From the NCBI GenBank assembly GCA_024196135.1, contig JAMQCK010000548.1:1-20153 (forward strand): a DNA stretch of 20,153 bases, given 5' to 3'. This stretch comes from Pleurotus ostreatus/Saccharomyces cerevisiae fusant. Its lineage: Eukaryota > Opisthokonta. The position numbers were made by a program, and so were the translations under genes. This document shows, one piece after another, positions 1 through 9,179 of the stretch; the first letter of the stretch is position 1; the number at the start of each line of letters is the position of its first letter. Under the pieces are notes generated by a model. It was not told where the DNA came from. It worked only from the letters and a program-made list of their open reading frames with translations, and searched no databases.

Positions 1-62
1 TAACTGGCCGATGAAGACTACCGCTTGCGTACGCTATGACCGCGATACTTAGCGAGGGGGAG
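1..62 (+). mobile_element. 3' end of LTR-retrotransposon internal region, with polypurine tract
   Basis: These bases lie directly upstream of an LTR-like sequence and end in a purine run (gcgagggggag, 52-62). That is what the polypurine tract priming plus-strand synthesis in Ty1/copia-type elements looks like. No convincing reverse transcriptase, RNase H or integrase peptide can be read in the 50 bases available, so the family is judged from the PPT and LTR only. The rest of the element would lie to the left of the window. Confidence 0.5.
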
Positions 63-327
63 TGTTGGACATCTGGCCTGTCACATGTTATGACTCACGT
101 ATCACATGACGGACACATGGACACACGTGGACACACACTACGACATCATATGTTTATTGTTTACACGTCCACTGCATTATCACATGCTACCTACCATCCT
201 GTACATATATAAGGAGGCCCTCTCTGCCCTCCAGAATAACAGGTCTTTACCTACCTCTGCGCTTGCCTCATATCAAGCTCCTTACCACCAGGTAAGCTGC
301 TAGGCGCGCTTCCCCGCATGCTCAACA
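63..327 (+). mobile_element. Probable 3' LTR of a Ty1/copia-like retrotransposon
   Basis: The segment starts TGTTGG immediately after a purine tract and ends TCAACA, so the ends form a short imperfect inverted repeat with terminal TG...CA, as in LTRs. It has a TATA box (tatataag, 206-213) followed by a pyrimidine-rich leader, the usual U3-R order. A short tandem run of GGACACAY units lies at about 113-137 in the presumed U3. The 265-bp size fits fungal copia LTRs. The right boundary is the least certain part: the second LTR is not in the window, so neither the end nor a target-site duplication can be confirmed. A 65-codon reading frame across the segment (106-303) is not taken as a gene. Confidence 0.5.
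206..213 (+). promoter_or_regulatory. TATA box inside the LTR
   Basis: The sequence tatataag sits about 140 bp inside the LTR, followed by CT-rich sequence and a run of short ORF-like leader. In a complete element the matching box in the 5' LTR would drive genomic RNA synthesis; in a 3' LTR it could drive read-out towards the right. Confidence 0.45.
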
Positions 328-367
328 GTGCAGAGGTTCATCGTGTCGACAAGGGTAAAGGGAGAGC

Positions 368-1712
368 AGTAGAGGGGTTTGACTCGAAGGAGAACATCAA
401 TATGATTATCTAGATAGTTTACAAGAATCAAAGCTATACATAGCCTGAGTCGTAGTACCAGCCCCATATGTTTTCAGGAGTGAGGGTTTCGTAGGCTACG
501 TCGAAGAGGAGCATGTATATGTCGAGCTCATTCTGGCTCAGCATCTCGATATGGGCATGATCTCGGTTACGACGAAGACAGGCCTTGATAGCAGAAAATC
601 CTTCCTCCAAGGGATCGAAGTCCGGGGAATAAGATGGTAGGTATTCGAGCTTCATGCCTCTGACAAAAAATCAGTGACTGCACACACAACCGAGTAGGCA
701 ACGTACCGGTTCTCTACCAACTCCCGCACTCGTGCCGTCTTGTGTATGCTCGCGTTGTCCATGACAAGGACCGAGTTGTCACCGGGATACGGGTTCATCT
801 TGTCCAACAGGCCGTCGACGAAGTCCTCGAAAAGTCGTCCATTGAATGGTCGATCGATCACGTCGATATGCAGCAGGCCGTCAAGGGAGATAGCAGGGAG
901 CATAGAGTACCTGTACATAGTCAGAAAAACAAGAATCATATCGCTTGACTGAGCACGCACCGCTTCCCCCGAAGGAACACGTCGTGCCGCCGTGCTCGTG
1001 TGCCGCTGCGTGACCAGGCATGCGTCCGTCGATACGTCAGACGGTTGTGGCCGGTCTCGTCACAGAAGACAAGTTGCCGGGGCTCATACCGTGCCGACAT
1101 GCGAATTTTGAACGACTCCCGCGCGGCCTCATTCGCTTCGCGTGCGGGGCGAGTAACCTGTAGCTCATCAATGCGTGCCGGAGTCGAAGAAAATGGCCAC
1201 GCACCATCTTGTAGGTCAATCCTCTTCGCTTCATTTCCCGCCTTACTGTTGATTCGCTGATATTGCACTTGAAAGCGTTGTTGAACATACTCGTAACTTC
1301 CCACAGGTAGAGGTCGGGGGTACGGTCGATGAGGCTCTCAATATACTGCGAAGACGTCAGACAAAACATCGTGGTCCATGAGGAGAGAGCCTACATTGAC
1401 GTGAAACGTGTTGAGAGAGCGAGGGCACCGTGGCTGAGCCAGCGGTCGGGCGACGATGTGTTCTTCGCGAAAGAGCTTGTTGACGCGCATGACAGTGCGA
1501 GTAGAGGTGCCTGTTGCAGCGGCGATGTCCGTGACCTTGAAGCGGGGCTGGTTCTTCATCCGAACCATGACTTGCTTCGTATGTATGTCGATGTATCGGT
1601 AGGGCATGATGAAGTGCAGGGCGAAAGAGGGAAGACGCCGCGAGTGGTGATGGCGGGAATACGGAAGATATTCTATTTACAGAACACGGCTCACGCGTTC
1701 ACGCCCCACACT
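368..1712 (-). mobile_element. Tc1/mariner-like DNA transposon (boundaries tentative)
   Basis: The transposase gene at 434-1607 implies a DNA transposon. The only terminal-repeat candidate I can see is weak: left AGTAGAGGGGTTTGACTCG (368-386) against the reverse complement of the right flank, AGTGTGGGGCGTGAACGCG (1712-1694), which match in about two thirds of positions with one gap. These would give an element of about 1.35 kb, normal for the family. No flanking TA duplication is seen exactly at those ends, so the termini should be treated as unproven. Confidence 0.25.
434..1607 (-). CDS. Tc1/mariner-like (IS630 superfamily) DDE transposase, five exons
   Basis: Cut-and-paste transposase acting on the ends of its own element. 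Exons, in coding order: 1607-1395, 1345-1205, 1157-961, 910-707, 659-434. The four introns are 47-50 bp with GTRNGY donors and CAG acceptors. Joined, they give 326 residues without a stop. Residues about 15-60 form a helix-turn-helix (VTDIAAATGTSTRTVMRV), followed by a second HTH-like segment around 72-118. The catalytic domain shows D151 (LVFCDETG), D235 (LVMDNASIHK) and E270 (YSPDFDPLEE) with 34 residues between the last two, the DD34E signature. Intron positions fall where the conserved protein would otherwise be broken: for example ENR joins GMKLEYLPSYSPDFDP across 660-706. Length and motifs match intact basidiomycete elements, so it may be recently active. Start at the first ATG is the best fit; some homologues could begin slightly upstream. 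Confidence 0.88.
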
Positions 1713-2360
1713 TTTATTTGTCCGAGCTCCAAGTAAACAAAAATCAGGCCTGCTCCACGAACGATTAGGTGACTACGAGCCTGACGATTGCTGTCAGACA
1801 GATCCCTCGGCACTGAGGAGAGAGCCGAGGCGGCATTGCTCTTGTTTGGCATGGCCGGATGTACGTGTGTTAAATACTGCGCGATAAACGTGTTGCTGAT
1901 GAGCGCCAGATACCTTGCAACCGGACAATCCACTCGCAACCAAATACTGAATAGGCTAGTGTAGCCTTGTGCGAAGGCCGCTTTGATTTAGGTCTACCAC
2001 CAGCATCATGTAACTGCCAATGCGTACTTTGCTTAATCTGGCGTCAATGTCGCACATTCGGGCTCGGCAGCTTGGTAACTTATAGAAGTTGGTTCCCAAC
2101 ATCGGCAACAGCCGAATGCTCCTTGGGCATCTTGGAACGTGCCATCATGAAGATTTCATCCCGCCTCGCCGTGATGCCTGCCCGACGCACTGGCCCCCTT
2201 GGCACTGACAACACGCTCCCTACGGCCATCAGGAGAGCCCGACGATGAATAGGGCACGTTCGTCTCCGGCGAGCACGTTCTCAGCAATCTTCGCCGCTAG
2301 TCGTGCCACTCGCTCTCGTCATCTCCGCCGCCATACTGCCGCCCCGGTTACCTATCAGTC

Positions 2361-2520
2361 ATCTCGCGTCGGGGCGTTCTTTGCGCGTCTAGTCATAATC
2401 TTGCGTCGAGGCGGGCATCCATCTCGCGGCGATGCAAGCATTCATTGCGCGGCGAGGCATCTAATTGTGATTCCAATCCGCGTCAAGACATTCAACTCGC
2501 GCCGAGACTCAGTTGCGTGC
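2361..2520. repeat. Degenerate GCG-core repeat field
   Basis: A loosely conserved unit resembling atctcGCGtCGaGGCatt recurs. Its cores start at 2366, 2385, 2403, 2426, 2449, 2480, 2499 and 2515, so spacing varies between about 16 and 31 bp. Copies such as catctcgcgtcggggcg, ttgcgtcgaggcgggcatc, attgcgcggcgaggcatc and aactcgcgccgagactc are clearly related but no two are identical. It reads as an old, decayed minisatellite. It could equally be compositional bias in a GC-rich region. Confidence 0.4.
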
Positions 2521-2577
2521 GATTCACATCACGCAAACTCCGAACACACTAGGTAACTGCCCAAGTACACACGCCGG

Positions 2578-2613
2578 GCAAAGGCCCTGTACGCGCGTCG
2601 AGCAAAGGCCCTG
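2578..2613. repeat. Tandem pair, 24-bp period
   Basis: The 12-mer gcaaaggccctg occurs at 2578-2589 and 2602-2613, flanked by similar CGYCGG/CGTCGA sequence, giving a direct duplication with a 24-bp period. Confidence 0.6.
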
Positions 2614-2707
2614 CACAAACGTAACGCGCTCTTATCGGCGGCCTTCCTGGCCCTGATTCGCCGTCACAGTGCATTGACCAGGACGCGTTTGTGGGGACCG
2701 AAATAGA

Positions 2708-2753
2708 CGGCGTGGCGCGGGCTTTATAGATCGGCGTGGCGTGGGCTTTATAG
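2708..2753. repeat. Tandem pair, 24-bp period, duplicating a TATA-like motif
   Basis: A 22-nt unit running from cggcgtggcg to gctttatag occurs at 2708-2729 and 2732-2753 with one C/T difference. Each copy ends in ctttatag, a TATA-like element, 115-140 bp upstream of the start codon at 2868. The duplication may therefore have doubled a core promoter motif; this is inference from position only. Confidence 0.6.
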
Positions 2754-2867
2754 GACGCTGACGCGACCGGGAGCTTCGTCTGCAACGCTCATCTGCTTCG
2801 GCACCGTTCACCTCTGTCGACACCGTTCACCTCCTTCCTCAACACCTGCTTCCTGTCTACTGCGGTG

Positions 2868-3637
2868 ATGGCGTCGGCGTCTGTGGCCGCACCCTACAAG
2901 GCGGGCGCGTCGTCGCGCCCGGCGCTGCTCCAGCGCAACTCCTACCAGTCTGACATGTCGCGCAAGTCGTCGAAGGCGCGTGTGATGGAGGTCTTTGAGG
3001 TAGGGAGCATCGCCCCAGCGCGCACGACTGCCATTTTACTGATGCGCCACCCATGTATAGGCTGGTCAGGAAGTGCGCGTCCGCTATCGCTACGGCGGGC
3101 TCGACACGGAGTACTGGGCGCGTGCGAAGGTGCTGCGACCGCGGGACGGCGCGCTGTACGAGATTGAGCTGCCTGGGAGCTTGCAGACCCAGCGCTGGAC
3201 CGTCTCCGCGCGCGACCTCCGTAGCGTCCTGCCCGAGCAGGTGCCAGACCCTTCGCCTACGCCGACCGTGGTGGACCGGCCTGTGAACATCGTGCGTAGA
3301 TTCCGGACGCGTCCAGAAGCTTCCCTCACTGACGTGTCTGCTGCTCAGAACGACGTCGTCTTCGCGGAGGTGAGCAACGGCTCATACTCGGTCTTCGTCC
3401 CTGCGCGCGTCGTGGTGAGATCTGCATGTTATTGCCCGGTTTCCGCGTCGGCTGACAGCTTGTTCCTAGGCTAAGGACGAGGGCGGCGGTCTCCGTGTGG
3501 TGTTCCTCGACGGGATGCTGAAGGGGAAGGCACAGACGACGTCCCGAACCGAGGTTTACTCGAAAGAACGCGCCAGCGCGCTTAAGAAGGCGGGTAAAAA
3601 CGTCCTCGGCTCGGGTACGAAGAATTATCGCTTCTAG
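2868..3637 (+). CDS. Unknown protein with two SH3/Tudor-like beta-rich modules
   Basis: Exons 2868-2999, 3061-3414 and 3470-3637; introns of 61 bp (gtaggg...tatag) and 55 bp (gtgaga...cctag). The joined frame gives 217 residues. The start is the first ATG of the frame; the preceding codon is GTG. Residues 1-40 are Ser/Ala/Lys-rich and probably disordered. Residues about 45-105 (AGQEVRVRYRYGG...YWARAKVL...YEIEL...) look like a small beta barrel of the Tudor/Agenet/SH3 kind. Residues about 137-185 (NDVVFAEVSNGSYSVFVPARVV...LRVVFLDG) look like a second one, separated by a Pro-rich linker. The C-terminus is basic (KERASALKKAGKNVLG). Paired modules of this type often bind methylated histones or RNA, but I recognise no specific family, so a chromatin or RNA role is only a guess. 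Splice joins are clean and both preserve the fold-like pattern, which supports a real gene. Confidence 0.72.
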
Positions 3638-4215
3638 GTCTGGATGTTTCTTGCGTGGACTGAATAATAGATAGACTGGTGACTGACATAGACATAGACG
3701 GACTCCCTCCCTAGATTACTGGTAGATCATGGCTCCGTAGAAGTGCTCTTGGGCTTTATTGGTAGATTACGATTGCTTTGCTACTTCCTAGATGCCCATC
3801 AAAGTGGTTTTCGTTCAAGCATCGAAGTCGAACATGCCACCGATGGGCTAGCGCGTTGTGGTACTGTATAGCTACCTGCTGCGCGACTAGAACGCAGAGA
3901 CAAGGAAAAGTCGAACATGAACAGCACGTGATCCCATTGTTCTCAAAGGGGATTCGTATTCGCCGTCATCCAACCATGCCACAGCCGACCGGTCCGTCAT
4001 ATGTCCTCTGGTGTCCTCCACGCATTGTTCGCCTATCCAAGACAATTGTCCCATGGCTCCCGGGGACCACTGATGGCCGTGGCCGTGCCGCACAATCGAC
4101 GCCCTCAAAGAAGAACAATGAAGGATCGCAGCTTGCCGATATATAAGAAGCCAGAAGGCTGCGCGCCGAATGCCCCTCTCCCTTGTTCACGGCGCCTATC
4201 TGATCTCTCGCAACC
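3638..4215. other. Intergenic region upstream of the F-box gene
   Basis: 578 bases with no supported gene. The first 150 bp are AT-richer and carry repeated tagattac/ggtagat words (ctagattactggtagatc and attggtagattacg at about 3712-3770), likely the 3' UTR of the upstream gene. The last 80 bp hold a TATA box for the F-box gene. Confidence 0.5.
4140..4147 (+). promoter_or_regulatory. TATA box of the F-box gene
   Basis: The sequence tatataag lies 69 bp before the ATG at 4216 and is followed by a CT-rich leader (cccctctcccttgttc). That spacing fits a short 5' UTR. Confidence 0.5.
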
Positions 4216-5495
4216 ATGTCCTGCAGCCTCTGCCGCCTGCCCTTCGTGCCAGCGCCGGGCTCGATGAACCCGCTGCCTGAACACTTTCCTCCCGAGGGGT
4301 TCATGACGAAGGCCCAGTATGCCTACTTCGAGTCCGCACTTGGGTTTGGGTAAGTGGGTGGTCACTTTGTCCGGTATGCGACTCATCGAACACATCAGCC
4401 CCCGCGTTCATGGACTCGTCAAGACCTTCAAGTTCCTCAGTGCGTGCTACCTTGCCACAGTGCGCTGATCCAACATTGACGCCCGTCCAGGCCCTAACAA
4501 CTTTGGTACATTCGAGCCTCCGGTGCTGCTGAACGTGGCATGGGCACACCCAGGGTTCACCGTACGTGCCCTCTTCGCTCCGCGCGCCCACATACCCATC
4601 TGCTCACCTGATGCCACCCACAGTTCGTCATGATGCACCACGTCTGCGGCGCCCTCTTCCGGCGCGCCATGGGGTGCGAGAGCAACACATTCGAAGACCA
4701 AAAGCGCCTATGCGAGGTCGAAGTCGTCATGGGCCCGCTCGGCGAGCTCGAGGACGCGGGCGAACTGCGCGGCGTCGACTACGCGAGCCTTGGGGAGAAG
4801 ATCGACGTGAAGCCCTTCTGGCGCGTCGGTAGCGACCACGGCCAAAACTCCTTCAAGTATGACGAGTTTCAGCAGAGCCCGCTCAGCGACTGGCTCTTCA
4901 CGCGCCCGGATAGGTGCGTAGATTGCCTGGATCGTCTGGCTTTACTGGAAACTGACGCTCGCCCAGCATCCCGCGCTTCTACCCCGTCGTCGAGGCCAAG
5001 CACTGGGGCACCATCCCGCACCCCGACGCCATCCCCGCGGGCACCGACGTCCTCACGCGCCAGCCCCTGGACGTCCTCCTCGCCATCCTCGCGCACCTCG
5101 ACGCGCCCACCTTCGTCAAGCTCACCAGCACCTGCCGCTTCCTCCGCGCGCACGCGCTCACCACCTTCCAGCCCGAGGCCCGCCGCTTCGTCCTCGCCCT
5201 CCCCTGGGCGTTCCCCATGACCTCCGAGCTCGGGAAGATGACGCGCGCGATGCGCCAGGCGGTGCCCGACCCCGAGCGCTCGCCACACGACGGCGACTGG
5301 CTGCTCTACCTCTCGCACGTGCACAGGACGAAGGGCATGCGCGTGCGACGGTGGCTATGGGCGAATGCGACAGAGGCGGCGCGGGTGTTTGAGGAGAGGA
5401 AGAAGGTGAGCCCCTATGCGGAGGGGAGGCACACGGCGGAGAGGGAGAAGTTCGACAAGCAGGTCGAGTCCTTGTACTTCCCGCCCATGTTCTGA
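4216..5495 (+). CDS. F-box domain protein
   Basis: Exons 4216-4349, 4399-4439, 4491-4561, 4624-4913 and 4967-5495; introns of 49, 51, 62 and 53 bp with GTRNGT donors and CAG acceptors. The joined frame gives 354 residues. An F-box lies at about 208-250 (LTRQPLDVLLAILAHLDAPTFVKLTSTCRFLRA), with the Leu-Pro/Ile-Leu pattern that binds Skp1 in SCF ubiquitin ligases. Here it sits in the middle of the protein, not at the N-terminus. The N-terminal half begins MSCSLC and includes FGTFEPPVLLNVAWAHPGFTFVMMHH; no WD40 or leucine-rich repeats are seen, so the substrate is unknown. Agaricomycetes carry many such lineage-expanded F-box proteins. It ends 176 bp from the convergent Nop8-like gene. Confidence 0.85.
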
Positions 5496-5671
5496 GGGAA
5501 TGGGGGCCGACCATGCGCTCTTCGAGAATATGGGGGCGTAATGACGTTTTCGGGACAGTGTCAGTTCCATGTACTTGTAGTATCTGTGCAAATGTATTTT
5601 GAGCTTTGTCAAATTGACCAGTCGAGTGAGCCATTCGAGCGAAGCAGTGCGACGGACATACAGCCAAAAAG

Positions 5672-7400
5672 CTACTCCTCCGCCCCACCTCCACGCCTCC
5701 TCCTCAGCCTCGCCGCCTCCCTCCACCTGCGCTTCCAATCGCGCGTCAGCTCGAGCTTGCTCGCCTCCCACCTCGCCCTCGCAAGCTCTTCCACATTCCC
5801 CTCAATCGGCTGATGAAACGCGGCGCCCTTCCAGTCCCACTTGTTCGCACGGGCCACATCGCGCACGTCTTGTCCCCTCCCAGATCGAGGGAAGAAGAAC
5901 GGCTTCGAGGTGTCGAGGACGAGCGGGCCTGCTGCAGTGGCAGTCGTCGTAACCGCGGGCGCGGTGTAGGTCTGATGGAAGGGGATGCGAGACGCTTCGT
6001 TTTGCGCCAAAATTGGGTCGGTGGGCTCGATTGGGAACGGCGCGTCCTCGTCTAGCTCGAGATCGATGTCGAGCGCACCCAGGAGGGAGAAGCCGGGCTC
6101 CTCGTCGCGTGGTGCGAAGAGGTCCTTCAGCTTGGCTGGTCCGGTTGTTTTCGGTGCAGGGGCGGTCTCCGGGGAAGGGGACGAAGAATCTTCCGAGGCC
6201 GCCGCAGAAGAGGCGGACTCGGCCTCGGAGGTCGTGGGCGAGCTCGAGCGCGTCTCTACGACGGTCTTCTGCGCTGCAGGCGTGTTTTGAGGTTTCCTTG
6301 CTGGAGAGACGGGCGCGATCTCGAACTCGTCATCTTCAGTAGCCGTTTTTGCGGGGCGAAGGCGCTCGCGAGCCTCTGCTTCGCGCAGCGCAACGTCGTC
6401 GACTTCCTCCCGGCCGCCCCAGTCGTCGGTGTCGCCGAAGAGGGAGCGCAAGAAATCAACGTTTTTGGCCTGCTCGCGCGCGATGTCGGAGGGTGGTAGA
6501 TTACTCTCGACAGGAGGTGGAGGAGGCGGTAGTGGTGTCGAGGGCGTTGCGTCGACCGACATGCGATCGGCTACATCTCCATGTTCGTCGTCGTCCTTGT
6601 CGCCTGGCGCCTCCTGATCGTCCAGATGCTCTTCCTCCTCTTCTTGGTCGCTTTCCGAGCCAGTATCGTCGGAATAAGCCTCTGGCGATGCCTGCGTCGC
6701 AGCCTTCCCCCTGCCTAGGATCACGTCCGGGCTCGGCAGCGCACTCGTGTCCACAAACACGCCCTTCAGCTGCGTGCTCCCCCACTTGCCCATGTCGATC
6801 CTCCGCCTCCGCGCGCGCGTCGGCGGTGCGCGTGCCCGCTTCTTCTTCTTCCCCTCCTGCTTCGCCTCGCCAGGCGGTGGCGGCAGCGGTCGTTCCGGCC
6901 GCATACGCGCAGAGAAGTACGTCCGCCCTAGCGGCGTCACCGTCCAGCCTGCTTTCCCCTCCGCGCGATCGGGGGTGACGGGGTCCATGTCTGGGGCATG
7001 GGTCGCAGCCGTGCGTCTCCTACGCTTTTTGGGACGTTCCTCTTCGGCTTCAGCGGCTTCATTTTCTCGCTTGATCCTGGATGGGTTGTGAGGGGAATGG
7101 AGGGCAGCAGGAAGGACAGACGCACCGTTCCCGAAAATCAGGCTTCGCATCCCCTACGCGTAGACGGGCTCCCTTCCATGTAGCACCGCTCAAGGCCGCT
7201 ACACAACGAGTGATCTGCGCCGGTGGGCCCTCCAGTGTCGCGTATGCGAATCGTCGCGGCGCGCCGAGGCTGTCTGTCGCGCCCAAGCCGTCTAGGGCGC
7301 TGACCTTCGCGAAAGTCGACAATCGCTGCTTAAGATCGTCATGGCTGATGTTTGGTGTTATTCCAGATATATGGATCCGCTTCACTGTCGTTTCTGACAT
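5672..7400 (-). CDS. nop8: Nop8-like nucleolar protein with RRM, 60S ribosome biogenesis
   Basis: Exons 7400-7126 and 7076-5672; one 49-bp intron (gtgcgt...tccag) joining FRER to IKREN. The protein has 559 residues. An N-terminal RRM spans about 6-85, with RNP2 at 8-13 (RIHISG) and an RNP1-like RRFAYATL at 49-56. A basic nuclear signal-like stretch (KKRRRRTA) follows, then a long acidic, Ser/Pro-rich disordered middle. The C-terminus has the features I associate with fungal Nop8 proteins: LKDLFAPRDEEPGFSLLGALDIDLELDEDAPFP as two adjacent conserved blocks, then PFFFPRSG and a basic helix (WKRRWREAARLRRRRGG). In yeast, Nop8 acts in early pre-60S particles in the nucleolus. The start is the ATG directly preceding the RRM. 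The intron position just after the RRM is consistent with a clean domain boundary. Confidence 0.82.
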
Positions 7401-8154
7401 TGCGCACGAGCGGAGAAGAAAACGAGGAAATTTCCGAAAGGGAAATCTGTGATTGCCGGCCATCCGGCCCGAAGTTCCCGCCGATATATGGCCAAACTTG
7501 GAAGTCGCAGCTTGTTCTGAACCTCGATGGCGACGGACGCAATTGCAATTCTGCTTCAAGGATAATCGTTTCTAGTGATCAACTAGCTCTTAGGATGAAC
7601 TAGGGCTCGCTGTTCAGGGTCGCGAACCCATGGCCTGATGGTCATCGTAGCCCATCGCCGCGTCGAAGTGCGTACTCTTCTTTTCACCGCAGTGTGTACA
7701 TTCGCTCAGCTCGAACAAAGTCTGTGATGTTCCCTTCACTTCATGTTTCTCTCTCGTCTCAAACGCTTGAGCGCTGGGTGACTTGCGCCTATCCCTTGGA
7801 GTGCGATCAAGAATCCGGGATCACCGTGTTCACTGTTCTCAACAAGAATTGGCAGCTGTCGTACATCAATCCATGCGATGATGATTCTGTGCTCCGCTCT
7901 ACTGAGGTCTTCACTTCTGTCATTCACTTCCAAGAACATTTATAGACGGCCATCGCGGCGTCGTGAACGACTCATCAGCTCATGCTGATGTTCCCAGAGC
8001 CGTTGAGGAAGACCCACTGAGGACGGACGAAGTGCGTCGAAGATGAAGGTACATAACGCTCTCGCACCTTGCATGATCCTCCTACTCGCCGCTTGACCGT
8101 ATCCGCCGCCGCCGATCCTGCGCCTGTAGGAAGTGTACTTTAATTTTCGCGCGC
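7401..8154. other. Divergent intergenic region between Nop8-like gene and membrane-protein gene
   Basis: 754 bases. On the minus strand an AT-rich TATA-like motif (atatat, 7484-7489) lies about 84 bp upstream of the Nop8-like start. An 83-codon open frame at 7694-7945 (+) has no recognisable motif or splice support and is not called. I see no repeats or other structure. Confidence 0.5.
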
Positions 8155-8860
8155 ATGTCCGAGACGCCCAGCTGGACTCAGTCGTTCACGGGCACACCGC
8201 CGTGGGGCACGGGAGCCCCGCCTTGGGGCTCAGGCCCGCCACCCTGGCTGCCTAGTGAGTGCCGCCCTTCTCTCGGAGTCCAGGTATCTAAAGCACTCAG
8301 GCGCTACCTGGACTTCCTCTGGGTCTCAGGCTACCGAAACAAGCACCTCATCTATCGGCGGGCCCTCTCCACACGCCCACCTCGGCGCGATAATCGGCGG
8401 CACGGTTGGCGGTGGGCTCGCCCTTATTCTGCTTGGCGCGCTCGTCTACATATCGCGCCGCCGCCGACGTCTGCGCAAAAATCATGCTCAGGATGCCTCG
8501 GGCATGTCCCCTGCGCCCTTCACGGTCCCGCCACCGCCATCGCGGACCGAGAAATCACGTCGAGATCCCGACGTTGAGCGGCAAGCCAGTGGCAGCTGCA
8601 CTCCCGGGAACATGTCAACTCCACCCAGCACGCAGGATCAAGAACTTCGCGACGTCCTGGCGCACATGACTGCGCGAGTGCAGGTGCTCGAGGAGGAGCG
8701 GCTTGGAGGCCTGCAGGTTGCGAACGAGGATCCGCCAGAGTATACGCCACCGCCTGGAACTAAGGTATCTGCCAGGAACGGTGCTTCTGGATGTTGCGAT
8801 CATGAAAATTCGCAGTTACTCAACGGAGGCTCCAGCCCCCGAGAAAGGAGATTCGCATAG
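8155..8860 (+). CDS. Single-pass membrane protein with Trp/Pro-rich N-terminus and PPxY motif
   Basis: Exons 8155-8254 and 8301-8860, one 46-bp intron (gtgagt...ctcag); the joined protein has 219 residues. Residues 1-60 are outside-type sequence without a classical signal peptide: a Trp/Pro/Gly mini-repeat (TPPWGTGAPPWGSGPPPW, 14-31), then Ser/Thr-rich sequence suited to O-glycosylation. One membrane helix spans about 61-84 with GxxxG spacing (GAIIGGTVGGGLALILLG), followed by an Arg cluster (SRRRRRLRK), indicating N-out, C-in topology. The cytoplasmic part has a short heptad-like segment (about 145-170) and PPEY at 178-181, a PPxY motif of the kind bound by WW domains of Rsp5/Nedd4 ubiquitin ligases. 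Agaricomycetes have many proteins of this plan, some sensor-like; I cannot assign a role. The start could lie in an unseen upstream exon, which would explain the missing signal peptide. Confidence 0.72.
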
Positions 8861-9179
8861 TGGACGCAGCCGCTAATTGATGGAATATACGTACCACGCT
8901 GCGTCGGCAAGGCAAACTGGATGATTGAGGCGAGGGAGGCGGTGCGCGTGTCATCCATCCCCCTTCACGATTTTCCCTTTGCAAAAATGTTCATTCCAGG
9001 TCCTGGAGGTCAGAGCGAAGAGCGATAAGAGATCATCCAGAGCCATATTCCCGTTTCCATCTGCGATTATACTCGCTCAGAGTGACCAAGATCCGACACA
9101 GGTAGGATGATTGGCGCATGTGGCGGAGTCGGGGAAGTCCTGCGCTTGTCATTGACGGCACAACGCCTGGAGGTCGTGT
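8861..9179. other. Convergent intergenic region
   Basis: 319 bases between the ends of the membrane-protein gene and the DUF6535 gene. I see no gene, repeat or RNA structure in it beyond the two presumed 3' UTRs. Confidence 0.5.

Larger units (their letters stand above)
1608..2867. other. Non-coding stretch between transposase and the next gene
   Basis: About 1.26 kb without a reading frame that looks like protein: the open frames here are short, unsupported by splice structure and change frame repeatedly. It holds the right flank of the transposon, a degenerate GCG-rich repeat field (about 2361-2520), two separate 24-bp tandem duplications (2578-2613 and 2708-2753) and presumably the promoter of the gene starting at 2868. 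Confidence 0.6.

Noticed and set aside
434..1607. Transposase frames that appear broken by frameshifts
   Set aside because: Each break coincides with a 47-50 bp segment with GT donor and CAG acceptor; removing them restores one continuous 326-residue frame, so these are introns and not pseudogene lesions.
1329..1736. 135-codon plus-strand open frame
   Set aside because: It overlaps the first exon of the transposase on the opposite strand and has no domain character.
2245..2556. 103-codon plus-strand open frame
   Set aside because: It follows the degenerate GCG repeat field, giving Arg/Ser/Ala-rich low-complexity peptide without support.
4869..5324. 151-codon minus-strand open frame
   Set aside because: Antisense to the F-box domain exon, with the repetitive Glu/Gly/Arg composition expected of a shadow frame.
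6349..6978. 209-codon plus-strand open frame rich in Arg, Ser and Pro
   Set aside because: Antisense to the acidic, low-complexity middle of the Nop8-like gene.
7694..7945. 83-codon plus-strand open frame
   Set aside because: No recognisable motif, no splice partners and no codon bias like the neighbouring genes.
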